From: Bog-532 sp963833835
GTDB lineage: Bacteria; Actinomycetota; Actinomycetes; Streptosporangiales; Streptosporangiaceae
Direction: 5' to 3'
Length of the DNA: 64,000 nt
Assembly (NCBI GenBank): GCA_963833835.1
Contig: CAWHZI010000008.1
Location: 868,001 to 932,000 of the forward strand
Shown: piece by piece, positions 45,960 to 54,502 of the stretch
How positions within the stretch are numbered: position 1 is the first letter of the stretch
Layout of the letters: each line of letters opens with the position of its first letter
Notes under the pieces: model-generated
Told to the model about the DNA's origin: nothing
Databases searched by the model: none
What the model saw: the letters and a program-made list of their open reading frames with translations, nothing else
Translations under genes and position numbers: made by a program

Positions 45960-46355
45960 ATGAGCGAGCTGCGGGTTATTCGGGGCGGGGAGCTGTCGGC
46001 GGGCACGGCGCAGACCGCGGGGATGCAGCGGTCCGCGGCCATCTCCGGTGACATCGTCGGCGCCCGGGAGCTGTGGATGGGCCGGACCGTGGTGCTAGCC
46101 GGCGCGTCGTCGGGCGACCATCACCACGGCGAGTCCGAGACCGGCATCTACGTGGTCTCCGGCCACCCGGTGTTCGTGTTCCGGGACCCGGGCAGCGGCG
46201 AGATCACCCGGCTGGAGACCAGCCCGGGCGACTACGTGTGGGTGCCCCCGCACGTGCCGCACCGGGAGGAGAACCCGTCCCCGGATACCGACGCGGTGGT
46301 GGTGATCGCGCGCTCCACCCAGGAAGCGATCGTGGTCAACGTCCCCGCCCTCTGA
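45960..46355 (+). CDS. Cupin-domain protein
   Basis: 131 residues from the ATG at 45960. One cupin barrel: the first metal motif GASSGDHHHGESETGIYVVS (G-x5-H-x-H-x3-E-like) and the second, SPGDYVWVPPHVPHREENPS (P-G-D-x-V-x2-P-x2-x2-H). Both His pairs and the Glu of a metal-binding cupin are present. Such small proteins are isomerases, dioxygenases or sensors; no partner here specifies which. Divergent from the LAL regulator with a 54-base gap. Confidence 0.8.
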   Translation: MSELRVIRGGELSAGTAQTAGMQRSAAISGDIVGARELWMGRTVVLAGASSGDHHHGESETGIYVVSGHPVFVFRDPGSGEITRLETSPGDYVWVPPHVPHREENPSPDTDAVVVIARSTQEAIVVNVPAL

Positions 46356-46387
46356 CCGCGGTGACCCGCCGCCGGGCGGTATCCGGC

Positions 46388-46822
46388 TTACTCATCGCCG
46401 GGCTGGACCCGGCGGTTGCGCTTGATCGCGCTGCGGCGCCGCTTGTCGGCCACGCGCCGTTCCTTGGCCCGGCGGCTGGGCCGGGTCGCGACGCGGGGCG
46501 CGGGCGGCGGCGCGATCGCCTCCCGGATCAGGTTGGCCATCCGGCCCCGGGCCGCGCGCCGGTTGAGCAGCTGGCTGCGCTGCTCGGACGAGACCACGGT
46601 GAGCACGCCGTCCTCGCTGACCCGGCCGCGCAGGTTGTCCAGGGCCCGCACGCGGGCGTACTCGGGCAGCGCGGGCGAGCGCCCGATGTCGAACGACAGC
46701 TCGACCCGGGTGTCGGCGGTGTTGACGCCCTGGCCACCGGGCCCGGACGAGCGGGAAAAGCGTTCGTGCAGCTCACCAGCGGGAATCACCAGCCAGCTGT
46801 TGACGCGCAGATCATCGGCCAC
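46388..46822 (-). CDS. arfB: Peptidyl-tRNA hydrolase ArfB (alternative ribosome-rescue factor)
   Basis: 144 residues. The catalytic GGQ (29-31) lies in SRSSGPGGQGVNTADTRVEL, the release-factor domain 3 motif. The C-terminal tail is strongly basic (RPSRRAKERRVADKRRRSAI KRNRR-type), as needed to enter the mRNA channel of stalled ribosomes. Without codon-recognition domains it hydrolyses peptidyl-tRNA on non-stop ribosomes. It begins two bases after the hemQ stop and is probably co-transcribed with it. Confidence 0.92.
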   Translation of the reverse strand: MADDLRVNSWLVIPAGELHERFSRSSGPGGQGVNTADTRVELSFDIGRSPALPEYARVRALDNLRGRVSEDGVLTVVSSEQRSQLLNRRAARGRMANLIREAIAPPPAPRVATRPSRRAKERRVADKRRRSAIKRNRRVQPGDE

Positions 46823-46824
46823 GG

Positions 46825-47575
46825 CTACGGCAGAGCGGCGACCAGTTCACGGACCGGCTTGCGGCGGCCAGTGTAGAACGGGATCTCCACCCGGGTGTGC
46901 CGCCGGGCCTCGGCGCCGCGCAGGTGCCGCATGAGGTCGACGATCCGGTGCAGCTCGTCCGCTTCGAAGGCCAGGATCCACTCGTAGTCGTTGAGGGAGA
47001 AGCTGGCCACCGTGTTGGCCCGCACGTCCGGGTACTCGCGGGCCATCATGCCGTGCTCGGCCAGCAGCTTGCGGCGCTCGCCCGGGTCGATCAGGTACCA
47101 CTCGTAGGAGCGCACGAACGGGTACACGCTGACGTAGTTCTTCGGCTCTTCGTCGGCCAGAAACGCCGGGATGTGGCCCTTGTTGAACTCGGCTGGGCGG
47201 TGCAGCGCCATCGCCGACCAGACCGGCTCGCTGGCCCGGCCAAGCCGGGTCCGCCGGAACCGGGTGTAGATCTCCTGCAGGTCATCCGCGGTCGGGGCGT
47301 GCCACCAGATCATGTAGTCGGCGTCCGCGCGCAGGCCCTGCAGGTCATAGCAGCCCCGGGTGACCGTGCCCTTGCCCGCGGCCTGGTCCAGCAGCTCGGT
47401 CACCTCACGGGCCACGTCCTCGCGGGCGCTGCCACCCGCCGCGTCATCCAGCGCGGCCCGGTCGGTGACCCGGAACACCGACCACATCGTGTAGCGGATC
47501 TGCTCGTTCAGGTCCCGCGCCCTGGGCCGGGCTCCCGGTCCCCTCGCTGGGCCCCGCGTCGTCGTTGGCAGCCAT
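46825..47575 (-). CDS. hemQ: Coproheme decarboxylase HemQ, N-terminal frameshift
   Basis: Chlorite-dismutase-fold enzyme that converts coproheme to heme b in the coproporphyrin-dependent pathway. Core motifs: NEQIRYTMWSVFRVTDR, DYMIWWHAPTADDLQEIYTR, the proximal heme His in NKGHIPAFLADEEPKNYVSV, then YEWYLIDPGERRKLLAEHG and VASFSLNDYEWILAFEADEL, followed by RRHTRVEIPFYTGR. The natural start is the ATG at 47575 (MAANDDAGPSEGTG); one extra base in the C run 47520-47522 puts it out of frame with the core. Removing it gives about 250 residues. An in-frame start at 47583 gives an unlikely N-terminus. It follows hemY by 44 bases. Confidence 0.9.
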
Positions 47576-47619
47576 GACCCCATTGTCGGTCACACCACGG
47601 CCAGCCCGATCCGGCGGGG

Positions 47620-49107
47620 TCACCCGGGGATTGATCTCATCGTTGATTTAACAAAGTCCCGGACCCGCTGAGCGGCCGAGTCGGCGGTGGCGATACAGGC
47701 GGGGATACCGATGCCGGCGTAGGCCGCGCCGCAGACCGCCAGGCCGGGCTGGGCGCCGACCGCCTCACCGATGGTGGCCACCCGGTCCAGGTGCCCGACC
47801 GTGTACTGGGGCAGCCCGCCACCCCAGCGGGTGACCCTGGAGTCCACCGGCGGCCCCTGCGAGCCAGTCTGGTCGGCCAGCTCGGCCGCGGCCAGCGCGA
47901 CCAGGTCGGCGTCGTCACGCTGGAGCACGCCCTCCTCCCCGATCCGGCCGATCGAGCAGCGGACGATGTCGATCGGCTCGCCGTCGGTCCGCCCGCCGCC
48001 GGGCCGCTCGGCGAGGTGCGGCCATTTGATCGTGGAGAACGTGACCGCCTTGACCGCCCGGCCCTCCACCGCGGGCACCAGGTAGCCGCTGCGGAGCGGG
48101 CCGCCTCCGCTCTTCGAGGCAGCGCCCTGGGCGGCGGGGAAGCGGGAGCGCGGGTAGGCCAGCGTGACGATGGCCATACTGGCGTATTCGATCGCGGCCA
48201 GCGCCGCGGCCGCCGCCGACGCCCCGGGCACCCCGCTCAGCAGGCGGGACGCGGGCCGGGCGGGCAGGGCCAGCACCACCGCGTCGGCCTGGATCTCCTC
48301 GGGGTCCGCGGCCGACCCGACCACTAGCCGCCACCCGGTCGCGGTGCGCGTCAGCTCCCGGACTCCTGCGCGGGTCCGGACCGTCGCGCCGGAGGCGGCC
48401 GCCACCGCCGCGGGCAACGCACCCAGCCCATCGGTCAGCGTGGTGAACACCGCCGGGCGCGCGGGCGCGTCCGCCCCGGGCCGGGCCGGCGGCGCGGGCA
48501 GCAGGGACCCCACCGCCTCGGCCAGCGACCGGTGCGACCCGGCGGCCGAGGCCAGCGGGCCCAGCGTGGCCTCGAACGACAGCTCCTCCGACCGCCCGGC
48601 GTAGACCCCGCCGAGCAGCGGGTCGACCAGCCGGTCCACCAGTTCGGGCCCGAACCGGGCCCCGACGTAGGCGGCCACCGGCACGTCGCCGTCGCGCGGG
48701 GTGGCGGGCAGCTCGAGGTCCTGCCGGGCCCGGGCCAGCCCGGCGGCCGACAGCACCTCGCTGGCGGCCAGCCCGTCCAGGTCCGCGGGCACGCCCATGA
48801 ACTGCCGGGACGGCAGCGGGTGCAGGGCGCCCCGGCTCCAGATGGCCGAGGCCGTGGTGCCGGGCAGCACCAGCCGCTCCCCCAGGCCAACTGCACTGAT
48901 CAGGTCGGTGCCCTCCGGCCGGCGCCGCAGGAGCGCCTCAGCTCCCGCGTCCACCGAGACCCCGGCCACCTCGGAGGCGGTCAGCTTCCCGCCCAGCCGC
49001 GGCGACCCCTCCAGCACGGTGACCTCGACCGGCTCGTCACGCAGGAAGTACGCGGCGGCCAGTCCCGCGATGCCGCCGCCCACGATGACCACATGCGGTT
49101 TGCTCAC
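47620..49107 (-). CDS. hemY: Coproporphyrinogen III oxidase / protoporphyrinogen oxidase
   Basis: 495-residue FAD enzyme. N-terminal VVIVGGGIAGLAAAYFLRDE binds FAD, followed by VLEGSPRLGGKLTASEVAG. C-terminal VTRWGGGLPQYTVGHLDRVA and VCGAAYAGIGIPACIATADS are the conserved HemY ending. In Actinobacteria with HemQ the enzyme oxidises coproporphyrinogen III to coproporphyrin III (also called CgoX). Its pairing with hemQ 44 bases downstream supports that. hemE lies 2 kb upstream on the same strand. The frame is intact. Confidence 0.93.
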   Translation of the reverse strand: MSKPHVVIVGGGIAGLAAAYFLRDEPVEVTVLEGSPRLGGKLTASEVAGVSVDAGAEALLRRRPEGTDLISAVGLGERLVLPGTTASAIWSRGALHPLPSRQFMGVPADLDGLAASEVLSAAGLARARQDLELPATPRDGDVPVAAYVGARFGPELVDRLVDPLLGGVYAGRSEELSFEATLGPLASAAGSHRSLAEAVGSLLPAPPARPGADAPARPAVFTTLTDGLGALPAAVAAASGATVRTRAGVRELTRTATGWRLVVGSAADPEEIQADAVVLALPARPASRLLSGVPGASAAAAALAAIEYASMAIVTLAYPRSRFPAAQGAASKSGGGPLRSGYLVPAVEGRAVKAVTFSTIKWPHLAERPGGGRTDGEPIDIVRCSIGRIGEEGVLQRDDADLVALAAAELADQTGSQGPPVDSRVTRWGGGLPQYTVGHLDRVATIGEAVGAQPGLAVCGAAYAGIGIPACIATADSAAQRVRDFVKSTMRSIPG

Positions 49108-49130
49108 CTGGACAGCCTAGGGTTAGGAAC

Positions 49131-49760
49131 ATGCGGGTTGATATCTGGAGCGACGTGGTGTGCCCCTTCTGCTATGTGGGGCGGGCACGGTTTGACAAAG
49201 CGCTGGCCGGCTTCGACGGCCGCGACGACGTGGAAGTGGTCTACCACGCCTTCGAGCTGGATCCATCCTGGCCACGCGGCCAGACCATGCCGACCATGGA
49301 GATGCTGGCCACCAAGTACCAGCTGTCCCCCGCGGACGCCGAGGCGGCCGAGAGCCGGGTGGCCGGGCTGGCCCAGGCCGAGGGGCTCGGCTTCCGGGCC
49401 GACCGGGTGCTGGGCAACACGTTCGACCTGCACCGCGTCCTGCGCCTGGCCGCCGACCAGGGCTTCCAGCACCGCTTGCTGGACGCGATCTACCAGGCCT
49501 ACTTCGGCCAAGCGGCCGACGTCTTCGACCCGGACGTGCTGGCCAAGCTGGCCGAGGGCGCCGGGCTCGACCCCGGCGATGTCCATCAGGTCCTGGACTC
49601 CGGCGACTACACCGCCGAAGTGCGCGCGGACGAGGAACAGGCCCGTCAGCTGGGCATCAACGGGGTGCCGTTCTTCGTGCTCGACGGCCGCCTGGGCGTA
49701 TCCGGCGCCCAGTCCACCGAGACCTTCACCGAAGCCCTGCGGCAGGCCGCCAGCGCTTAG
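49131..49760 (+). CDS. DsbA-family oxidoreductase, FrnE-like
   Basis: 209 residues with the redox motif C11-P-F-C14 in DIWSDVVCPFCYVGRARFDK. GINGVPFFVLDGRLGVSGAQ contains the cis-Pro near residue 180, and HAFELDPSW fits the FrnE group of cytoplasmic DsbA-like thiol oxidoreductases. There is no signal peptide. Convergent with the thioesterase gene at 49774 and divergent from hemY (23-base gap). Confidence 0.88.
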   Translation: MRVDIWSDVVCPFCYVGRARFDKALAGFDGRDDVEVVYHAFELDPSWPRGQTMPTMEMLATKYQLSPADAEAAESRVAGLAQAEGLGFRADRVLGNTFDLHRVLRLAADQGFQHRLLDAIYQAYFGQAADVFDPDVLAKLAEGAGLDPGDVHQVLDSGDYTAEVRADEEQARQLGINGVPFFVLDGRLGVSGAQSTETFTEALRQAASA

Positions 49761-49773
49761 GCCGGCACGGCGC

Positions 49774-50238
49774 TTAGGCCGACATACGGGTGACGGCCAT
49801 CATCGTGGCCTGGATCAGGGCGATCGCCGTGCGCCGGCCGTCCTCCCCCACCCCGTAGACCTCGCCGCGGCAGGTGGTGATCGTCCGCCCGGCCCGGATC
49901 ACCTGGCCCACGGCCACGAACTTCGGGAGCGAGGCGGGGGCGATCAGGTTCAGGCTGAAGTTGACGGTGAGCACGTCCCGGTCGGCGGGCATCAGCGTGT
50001 AGGCCGCGTACCCGCAGGCCGAGTCGGCGATCGTCGTGATCGCACCGGCGTGGATGAACCCGTGCTGCTGGGTCAGATCGGGCCGGTTGACCAGCCCGAG
50101 CTCGCAGTAGCCCGGCTCCAGCCGTTCGACCGTCACCCCGAGCGTGGTCAGCATGGTCTGCCGCGCGATGCTGGCCCGGACCCGGGCGTCGATCTCCGGG
50201 GCCAGGACCGCGGGCTGGCCCGCTTCTGATGCGGTCAC
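49774..50238 (-). CDS. PaaI-family (hotdog-fold) thioesterase
   Basis: 154 residues. The hotdog signature QQHGFIHAGAITTIADSACG has the H-G-G/A-x2-x3-x-D pattern with the catalytic Asp. FVAVGQVIRAGRTITTCRGE is the second strand pair typical of the family. It hydrolyses acyl-CoA or aryl-CoA thioesters; the substrate is unknown. It follows the VIT-family gene by nine bases. Confidence 0.85.
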   Translation of the reverse strand: MTASEAGQPAVLAPEIDARVRASIARQTMLTTLGVTVERLEPGYCELGLVNRPDLTQQHGFIHAGAITTIADSACGYAAYTLMPADRDVLTVNFSLNLIAPASLPKFVAVGQVIRAGRTITTCRGEVYGVGEDGRRTAIALIQATMMAVTRMSA

Positions 50239-50247
50239 AACGTCTCC

Positions 50248-50925
50248 TCAATGCAGGGCGAGACCGACCAGGATGCCGATCGACATGATGGCCGCTCCCA
50301 GCAGGACATTGCGGCGCACCAGCCTCAGCACGGGCAGACCCGTCAGCCACGCGGCAAAGCAGCCCGTCAGGCCGAGGGCGATGAGGATGATGACAAATGT
50401 CACGGTCAACCGGTCATGCAACGGGAGCCAGCGCATCGCAGCCAGCGGAACAGCGGCGCCGATCCCGTAGGACAGGCCCGCGGTCACCGTGGCCGGTACC
50501 GCCTCGCTCTTCGACCCCAGTTTCTCCAGACGCAGCTCCGCGTCAGCGTGCGCGGCGACCGGATCGAGTTCGGTCAGCGCCTCGGCGACCTGGCGAGCTA
50601 GTCGCGGGTTCAGACCCTTGGCCTCATAGATTCCGACTAGTTCCTCCAGCTCACCGGCTGGATCGGCCTCGATGCTGGCCCGCTCCTCCTCGAGCAGCGC
50701 GCGGTTCACCTCCCACTCGGTCCGCACCTCGGTGTAGCGGGCCCCGGCCACCGCGGATCCCCCAGCGAGGATGACGGCCGTACCGGCCAGCAGCAGGGTC
50801 CTGGTCGACGCACCGGCGCTGACGAAACCCTCCGCGATGCCCGCCGCCGACGTAATTCCGTCGTTGACGTCCACAATTGATGCTTGGGCGTGCGGGCGGA
50901 GGGCTTTCAGCGAGTCCCTGACCAT
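50248..50925 (-). CDS. VIT1/CCC1-family membrane transporter
   Basis: 225 residues from the ATG at 50925; a GTG at 50973 is the alternative. The first helix has the family motif IVDVNDGITSAAGIAEGFVS. A cytoplasmic helical insert EERASIEADPAGELEELVGI plus YEAKGLNPRLARQVAEALTE (metal-binding domain) follows. Three or four helices end the protein (LSYGIGAAVPLAAMRWLP, VTFVIILIALGLTGCFAAWL, VLLGAAIMSIGILVGLAL). VIT/CCC1 proteins move Fe2+ or Mn2+ out of the cytoplasm. Its place among heme genes is suggestive but may be chance. Confidence 0.85.
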   Translation of the reverse strand: MVRDSLKALRPHAQASIVDVNDGITSAAGIAEGFVSAGASTRTLLLAGTAVILAGGSAVAGARYTEVRTEWEVNRALLEEERASIEADPAGELEELVGIYEAKGLNPRLARQVAEALTELDPVAAHADAELRLEKLGSKSEAVPATVTAGLSYGIGAAVPLAAMRWLPLHDRLTVTFVIILIALGLTGCFAAWLTGLPVLRLVRRNVLLGAAIMSIGILVGLALH

Positions 50926-51005
50926 GCTGCCGCGTACCCAGTTCACGAACGTTATTGAACCATCTGCGCTCACGATGGGCTGACGGGCGCGGGACAGGCC
51001 GGGGA

Positions 51006-52037
51006 TCAGCGGGTGGTGGCTTCGTGGACCAGGTCGGTGAGGCGGGCCAGCTGGTCGGGGTTGGTGTCGGGCAGGACACCGTGGCCGAGGTTGAAGATGT
51101 GGCTCTCGGCCGCGCGGGCCCGGGTCAGCACGTCGCGGGTGCGGGCGGCCACCACGTCCCAGGGGGCCAGCAGGACGGCCGGGTCCAGGTTGCCCTGCAG
51201 GGCGGTGCCGGCCGAGACGCGGGTGGCGGCTTCGTCGAGGGGGACGCGCCAGTCCACGCCGACCACGTCTGCGCCGGCGTCGCGCATGACCCCGAGCAGT
51301 TCGCCGGTGCCCACGCCGAAGTGGATGCGGGGCACGTCGTAGGCGGCCAGGGAGGCGAAGATCTGGCTGGTGTACGGGGAGACGAACTCGCGGTAGTCCG
51401 CCGGGGCCAGGGCCCCGACCCAGGAGTCGAACAGCTGGACCGCGGCGGCGCCGGCGGTGGCCTGGATCTCCAGGAACGAGGTGGTGATGGCGGTCAGCCG
51501 CCGCATCAGGGCGTGCCACAGGACCGGCTCGCCGTACATCAGGGCCCGGGTCTTGTCGTGGTGGCGGGACGGGCCGCCTTCGATCAGGTAGGACGCCAGC
51601 GTGAACGGGGCTCCGGCGAAGCCGACCAGCGGGGTGGTCCCGAGCTCGCCGACCAGGGTCGCGACGGCCTCGGAGACGTAGGGGACGTCACCCGGCTCGA
51701 GCGGGCGCAGCTGCTCCAGGTCCGCGGCGCACCGCACCGGGCTGTCCAGGACCGGGCCGACGCCGGGCTTGATGTCGATGCCGACGCCCACTGCTTTCAG
51801 CGGGACCACGATGTCGCTGAACAAGACGGCTGCGTCCACCGGGAAGCGGCGCACCGGCTGCAGGGTGATCTCGGTGATCAGGTCCGGCCGGGTACACGAC
51901 TCCAGCATGGGGACGCCCGCCCGGACCTCCCGGTACTCCGGCAGCGAGCGGCCGGCCTGCCGCATGTACCAGACCGGGGTGTACGGCACCGGCTCCCGGC
52001 GGCAGGCGCGCAGGAACGGCGAATCCTTGGCGAGCAC
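51006..52037 (-). CDS. hemE: Uroporphyrinogen decarboxylase
   Basis: 343 residues from the GTG at 52037. Both family signatures are present: VWYMRQAGRSLPEYREVRAG near the N-terminus and GFAGAPFTLASYLIEGG near residue 140. The catalytic Asp lies in VLFSDIVVPL, and DSWVGALAPADYREFVSPY and FNLGHGVLPDTNPDQL complete the barrel. It decarboxylates uroporphyrinogen III to coproporphyrinogen III, the substrate of HemY in this pathway. Divergent from the small Cys-rich gene at 52160. Confidence 0.95.
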   Translation of the reverse strand: MLAKDSPFLRACRREPVPYTPVWYMRQAGRSLPEYREVRAGVPMLESCTRPDLITEITLQPVRRFPVDAAVLFSDIVVPLKAVGVGIDIKPGVGPVLDSPVRCAADLEQLRPLEPGDVPYVSEAVATLVGELGTTPLVGFAGAPFTLASYLIEGGPSRHHDKTRALMYGEPVLWHALMRRLTAITTSFLEIQATAGAAAVQLFDSWVGALAPADYREFVSPYTSQIFASLAAYDVPRIHFGVGTGELLGVMRDAGADVVGVDWRVPLDEAATRVSAGTALQGNLDPAVLLAPWDVVAARTRDVLTRARAAESHIFNLGHGVLPDTNPDQLARLTDLVHEATTR

Positions 52038-52159
52038 ACCTGGGATCGTATCCGTCGCGGATAACGGACACGCCGCGCAACCTCCCGCGCATTGTCGTAC
52101 ACCCGTGCCAATATCAATCCCAGCCCCCGTGAAGTCGCGCCGAAGGAGGTCACAGGCAG

Positions 52160-52372
52160 ATGAGCCAGATGCCCTGGTACTGTCCCGGATGCGCTGCGGA
52201 GCAGCTGTTCGAGCAGTTTCACGAAGCGTCCGGGAGTTGCCCGGACTCCCCGGACGGGCACTGCCCCGAATGGGCCTGCTGCACATGCGGAACTGCACTG
52301 ATTGTCGGCTTCCTGCCGCAGGAAGGGCCGTTCCGCACCGCGGTACCGCGTAATCCCGGCCGGGCGGCATGA
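52160..52372 (+). CDS. Small Cys-rich protein, zinc-ribbon-like
   Basis: 70 residues behind a strong AAGGAGG (52142-52148). Cysteines in the pattern CPGC, then CPDS, CPEWACCTCGTALIVGF provide two C-x2-C-like pairs, consistent with a zinc knuckle. No named family recognised. It lies between hemE and the DUF3000 gene, where small proteins of this kind are found in related actinomycetes. The RBS quality and Cys spacing support a real gene despite its size. Confidence 0.65.
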   Translation: MSQMPWYCPGCAAEQLFEQFHEASGSCPDSPDGHCPEWACCTCGTALIVGFLPQEGPFRTAVPRNPGRAA

Positions 52373-52463
52373 CGCTTTTGACGCAGCGGATCAAGCCCGT
52401 CAGCCTCGGCAATAGCGCCAGAATTCGCACGAGAAAGCTGCGGGCGCGGCATACGCTCTGTAT

Positions 52464-53180
52464 ATGAGATCGGCCGACGGGCCCATCCGGCCACGCCGGG
52501 CGCCTGATGAAGCGCCACCCGATGAGGGGCAGGCCGTCGACCTGGCGACGGCCGTGTTCAGCTCCGCGCTGGCCGCGTTCCAGGCCGGATTGAAGGAGCA
52601 GGGCTCGCTGCGAGCCGAGTTCTCCTTCGAGGACGTGCCCGCACCCAAGAAGCTGGCCCCGTTCGCGGCGGCGACGTCGGCCACCGTGGAGCGGGACGGC
52701 GCCGAGATCGCCTGGGGCCGGCTGGTGCTGCTCTACGACCCGGTGGGACACGATGGCTGGCCGGGCTGCTACCGGCTGATCAGCTACCTGCGAGCCGAAG
52801 TGGACCAGGAAATCGCGGCCGATCCGATGCTGTGCCAGGTCGGCTGGGACTGGCTGATCGAGGCGCTGGAGGCCCGCACGCCCGGGTACGGGAGCCCGAG
52901 CGGTACCGTGACTCGGGTGACCACGGAAGGTTTCGGCGGCAAAGAGAGCGAGCCGCCGGTGTACGGCTTCGAGCAGCGCGCCTCGTGGTCGCCGACCGCG
53001 CCCGCCGGACCAGCCACGGCGGCCAGGGTGGGCGACCCGGCCGCGCTGGACATCACCGCGCACGTGACCGCCTGGTGTGACTCGCTGGCCGCCGCGGCCG
53101 GCGTGCCGCCGCTGGCGCCGGGCACGCACCGGCTCCCGCCGGGCCGGACGGCGGAACCACGCCCGCGGCGGCGCCGGTGA
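52464..53180 (+). CDS. DUF3000-family protein
   Basis: 238 residues. Conserved actinobacterial family of unknown function, always close to rnd and hemE. Motifs: VFSSALAAFQAGLKEQGSLR, FEDVPAPKKLAPFAAATSA, GRLVLLYDPVGHDGWPGCYR, LISYLRAEVDQEIAADPML, and CQVGWDWLIEALEARTPGYG. The C-terminus is Pro/Arg-rich. It ends in a GTGA overlap with the ribonuclease D gene, so the two are translated together. Confidence 0.9.
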   Translation: MRSADGPIRPRRAPDEAPPDEGQAVDLATAVFSSALAAFQAGLKEQGSLRAEFSFEDVPAPKKLAPFAAATSATVERDGAEIAWGRLVLLYDPVGHDGWPGCYRLISYLRAEVDQEIAADPMLCQVGWDWLIEALEARTPGYGSPSGTVTRVTTEGFGGKESEPPVYGFEQRASWSPTAPAGPATAARVGDPAALDITAHVTAWCDSLAAAAGVPPLAPGTHRLPPGRTAEPRPRRRR

Positions 53181-54502
53181 CCGCTGAGCGACAGCCCGCC
53201 CCGGACCAGGGCGAATCCGCCGACAGCGGGCCCACAGAAATCGACATCGAGGCCACGGACGTCGACCCGGAGGCCACCGAGGTCGTGCCGCTGCTTGAGC
53301 CGCGCGACGGCCTGCCGCCGGTGGTGGAGAGCGCCGAGGCGCTGGAACGGGCCACCCAGGCGCTGGCCAGCGGGACCGGGCCGATCGCGGTCGACGCCGA
53401 GCGGGCGTCAGGCTACCGCTACGGCCACCGCGCCTACCTGGTGCAGCTGCGCCGGGCGGGCGCAGGCACGGTGCTCATCGACCCGATCCTGTGCCCGGAC
53501 CTGTCCGGCATCGACGCGGTCCTGACCGATGTCGAGACCGTGCTGCACGCCGCGTCACAGGACCTGCCCTGCCTGTCCGAGCTGAACTACCGGCCCCGGC
53601 TGCTGTTCGACACCGAGCTGGCCGGGCGGCTGCTCGGCTTCCCGCGGGTCGCGCTGGGCACGCTGGTCGAGACCGTGCTCGGCCTACACCTGGAGAAGGG
53701 GCACTCGGCCGCCGACTGGTCCACCCGGCCGCTGCCGGTGGATTGGCTGCGTTACGCCGCGCTGGACGTCGAGGTGCTGGTCGAGCTGCGGGACGCGCTG
53801 GCCGAGATGCTGGTCGAACAGGGCAAGCTGGACTGGGCCGAGCAGGAGTTCGCCGCGGTGCTGTCGGCCGCCCCGCCCGCGCCGCGGCCCGATCCGTGGC
53901 GCCGGACGTCCGGCATCCACCGGGTCCGCAGCCGTCGCAGCCTGGCCGTGGTCCGGGCGCTGTGGGAACAGCGGGACCAGCTCGCGCAGGAGCTGAACCT
54001 GTCCCCAGGGCGGGTACTGCCGGACGCAGCGATCGTGGAGGCGGCCCGGTCCCTGCCGACCAGCAACGGCACGCTGACCAAGATCGGCGGGTTCACCGGC
54101 CGGGTGGCGCGCAAGCACCTGCCCGAGTGGCTCGGGGCCATCCGGCTGGCCCGCGCCCTGCCCGAGAGCGCGCTACCCGACACCGGCGGTAACGCGGTGG
54201 CCAGCGGGCCGCCGCCCACCCACCGCTGGGCCGAACGGGACCCGGCAGCCGCGGCCCGGCTAGCCGCGGTACGGGCCACCATCGCCGAGCTGGCCGAGCG
54301 GCACACGATGCCGACAGAGAACCTGCTGCCCCCGGACGCGGTCCGCCGGATCAGCTGGGAGCCGCCCGACCCGCCGGACCCGCCGGCGGTCGAGGCGGCG
54401 CTGAGCGGTTTCGGGGCCCGCCGCTGGCAGGTCGAACTGACCGCCGGGCCGATCTCCGCGGCCATCGAAGCGGTGGGCAGCCCTCAGCCTGATACACCAT
54501 GA
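53177..54502 (+). CDS. rnd: Ribonuclease D
   Basis: 441 residues. The DEDD exonuclease domain (about 55-225) has the metal Asp/Glu in IAVDAERASGYRYGHRAYLV, then LHAASQDLPCLSELNY and DTELAGRLLGFPRVALGTLV, with the DEDDy Tyr-Asp in LRYAALDVEVLVELRDALAE. An HRDC domain (about 255-335) has VRALWEQRDQLAQELNLSPG, RVLPDAAIVEAARSLPT. The N-terminal 50 residues are acidic and disordered. It trims structured RNA 3' ends. Coupled to DUF3000 upstream (GTGA) and to the DedA gene downstream (ATGA). Confidence 0.92.
   Translation: MTAERQPAPDQGESADSGPTEIDIEATDVDPEATEVVPLLEPRDGLPPVVESAEALERATQALASGTGPIAVDAERASGYRYGHRAYLVQLRRAGAGTVLIDPILCPDLSGIDAVLTDVETVLHAASQDLPCLSELNYRPRLLFDTELAGRLLGFPRVALGTLVETVLGLHLEKGHSAADWSTRPLPVDWLRYAALDVEVLVELRDALAEMLVEQGKLDWAEQEFAAVLSAAPPAPRPDPWRRTSGIHRVRSRRSLAVVRALWEQRDQLAQELNLSPGRVLPDAAIVEAARSLPTSNGTLTKIGGFTGRVARKHLPEWLGAIRLARALPESALPDTGGNAVASGPPPTHRWAERDPAAAARLAAVRATIAELAERHTMPTENLLPPDAVRRISWEPPDPPDPPAVEAALSGFGARRWQVELTAGPISAAIEAVGSPQPDTP

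Noticed and set aside
46388..46822. Classical peptide chain release factor
   Set aside because: GGQ is present but the protein is only 144 residues with a basic tail and no codon-recognition domain, so ArfB.
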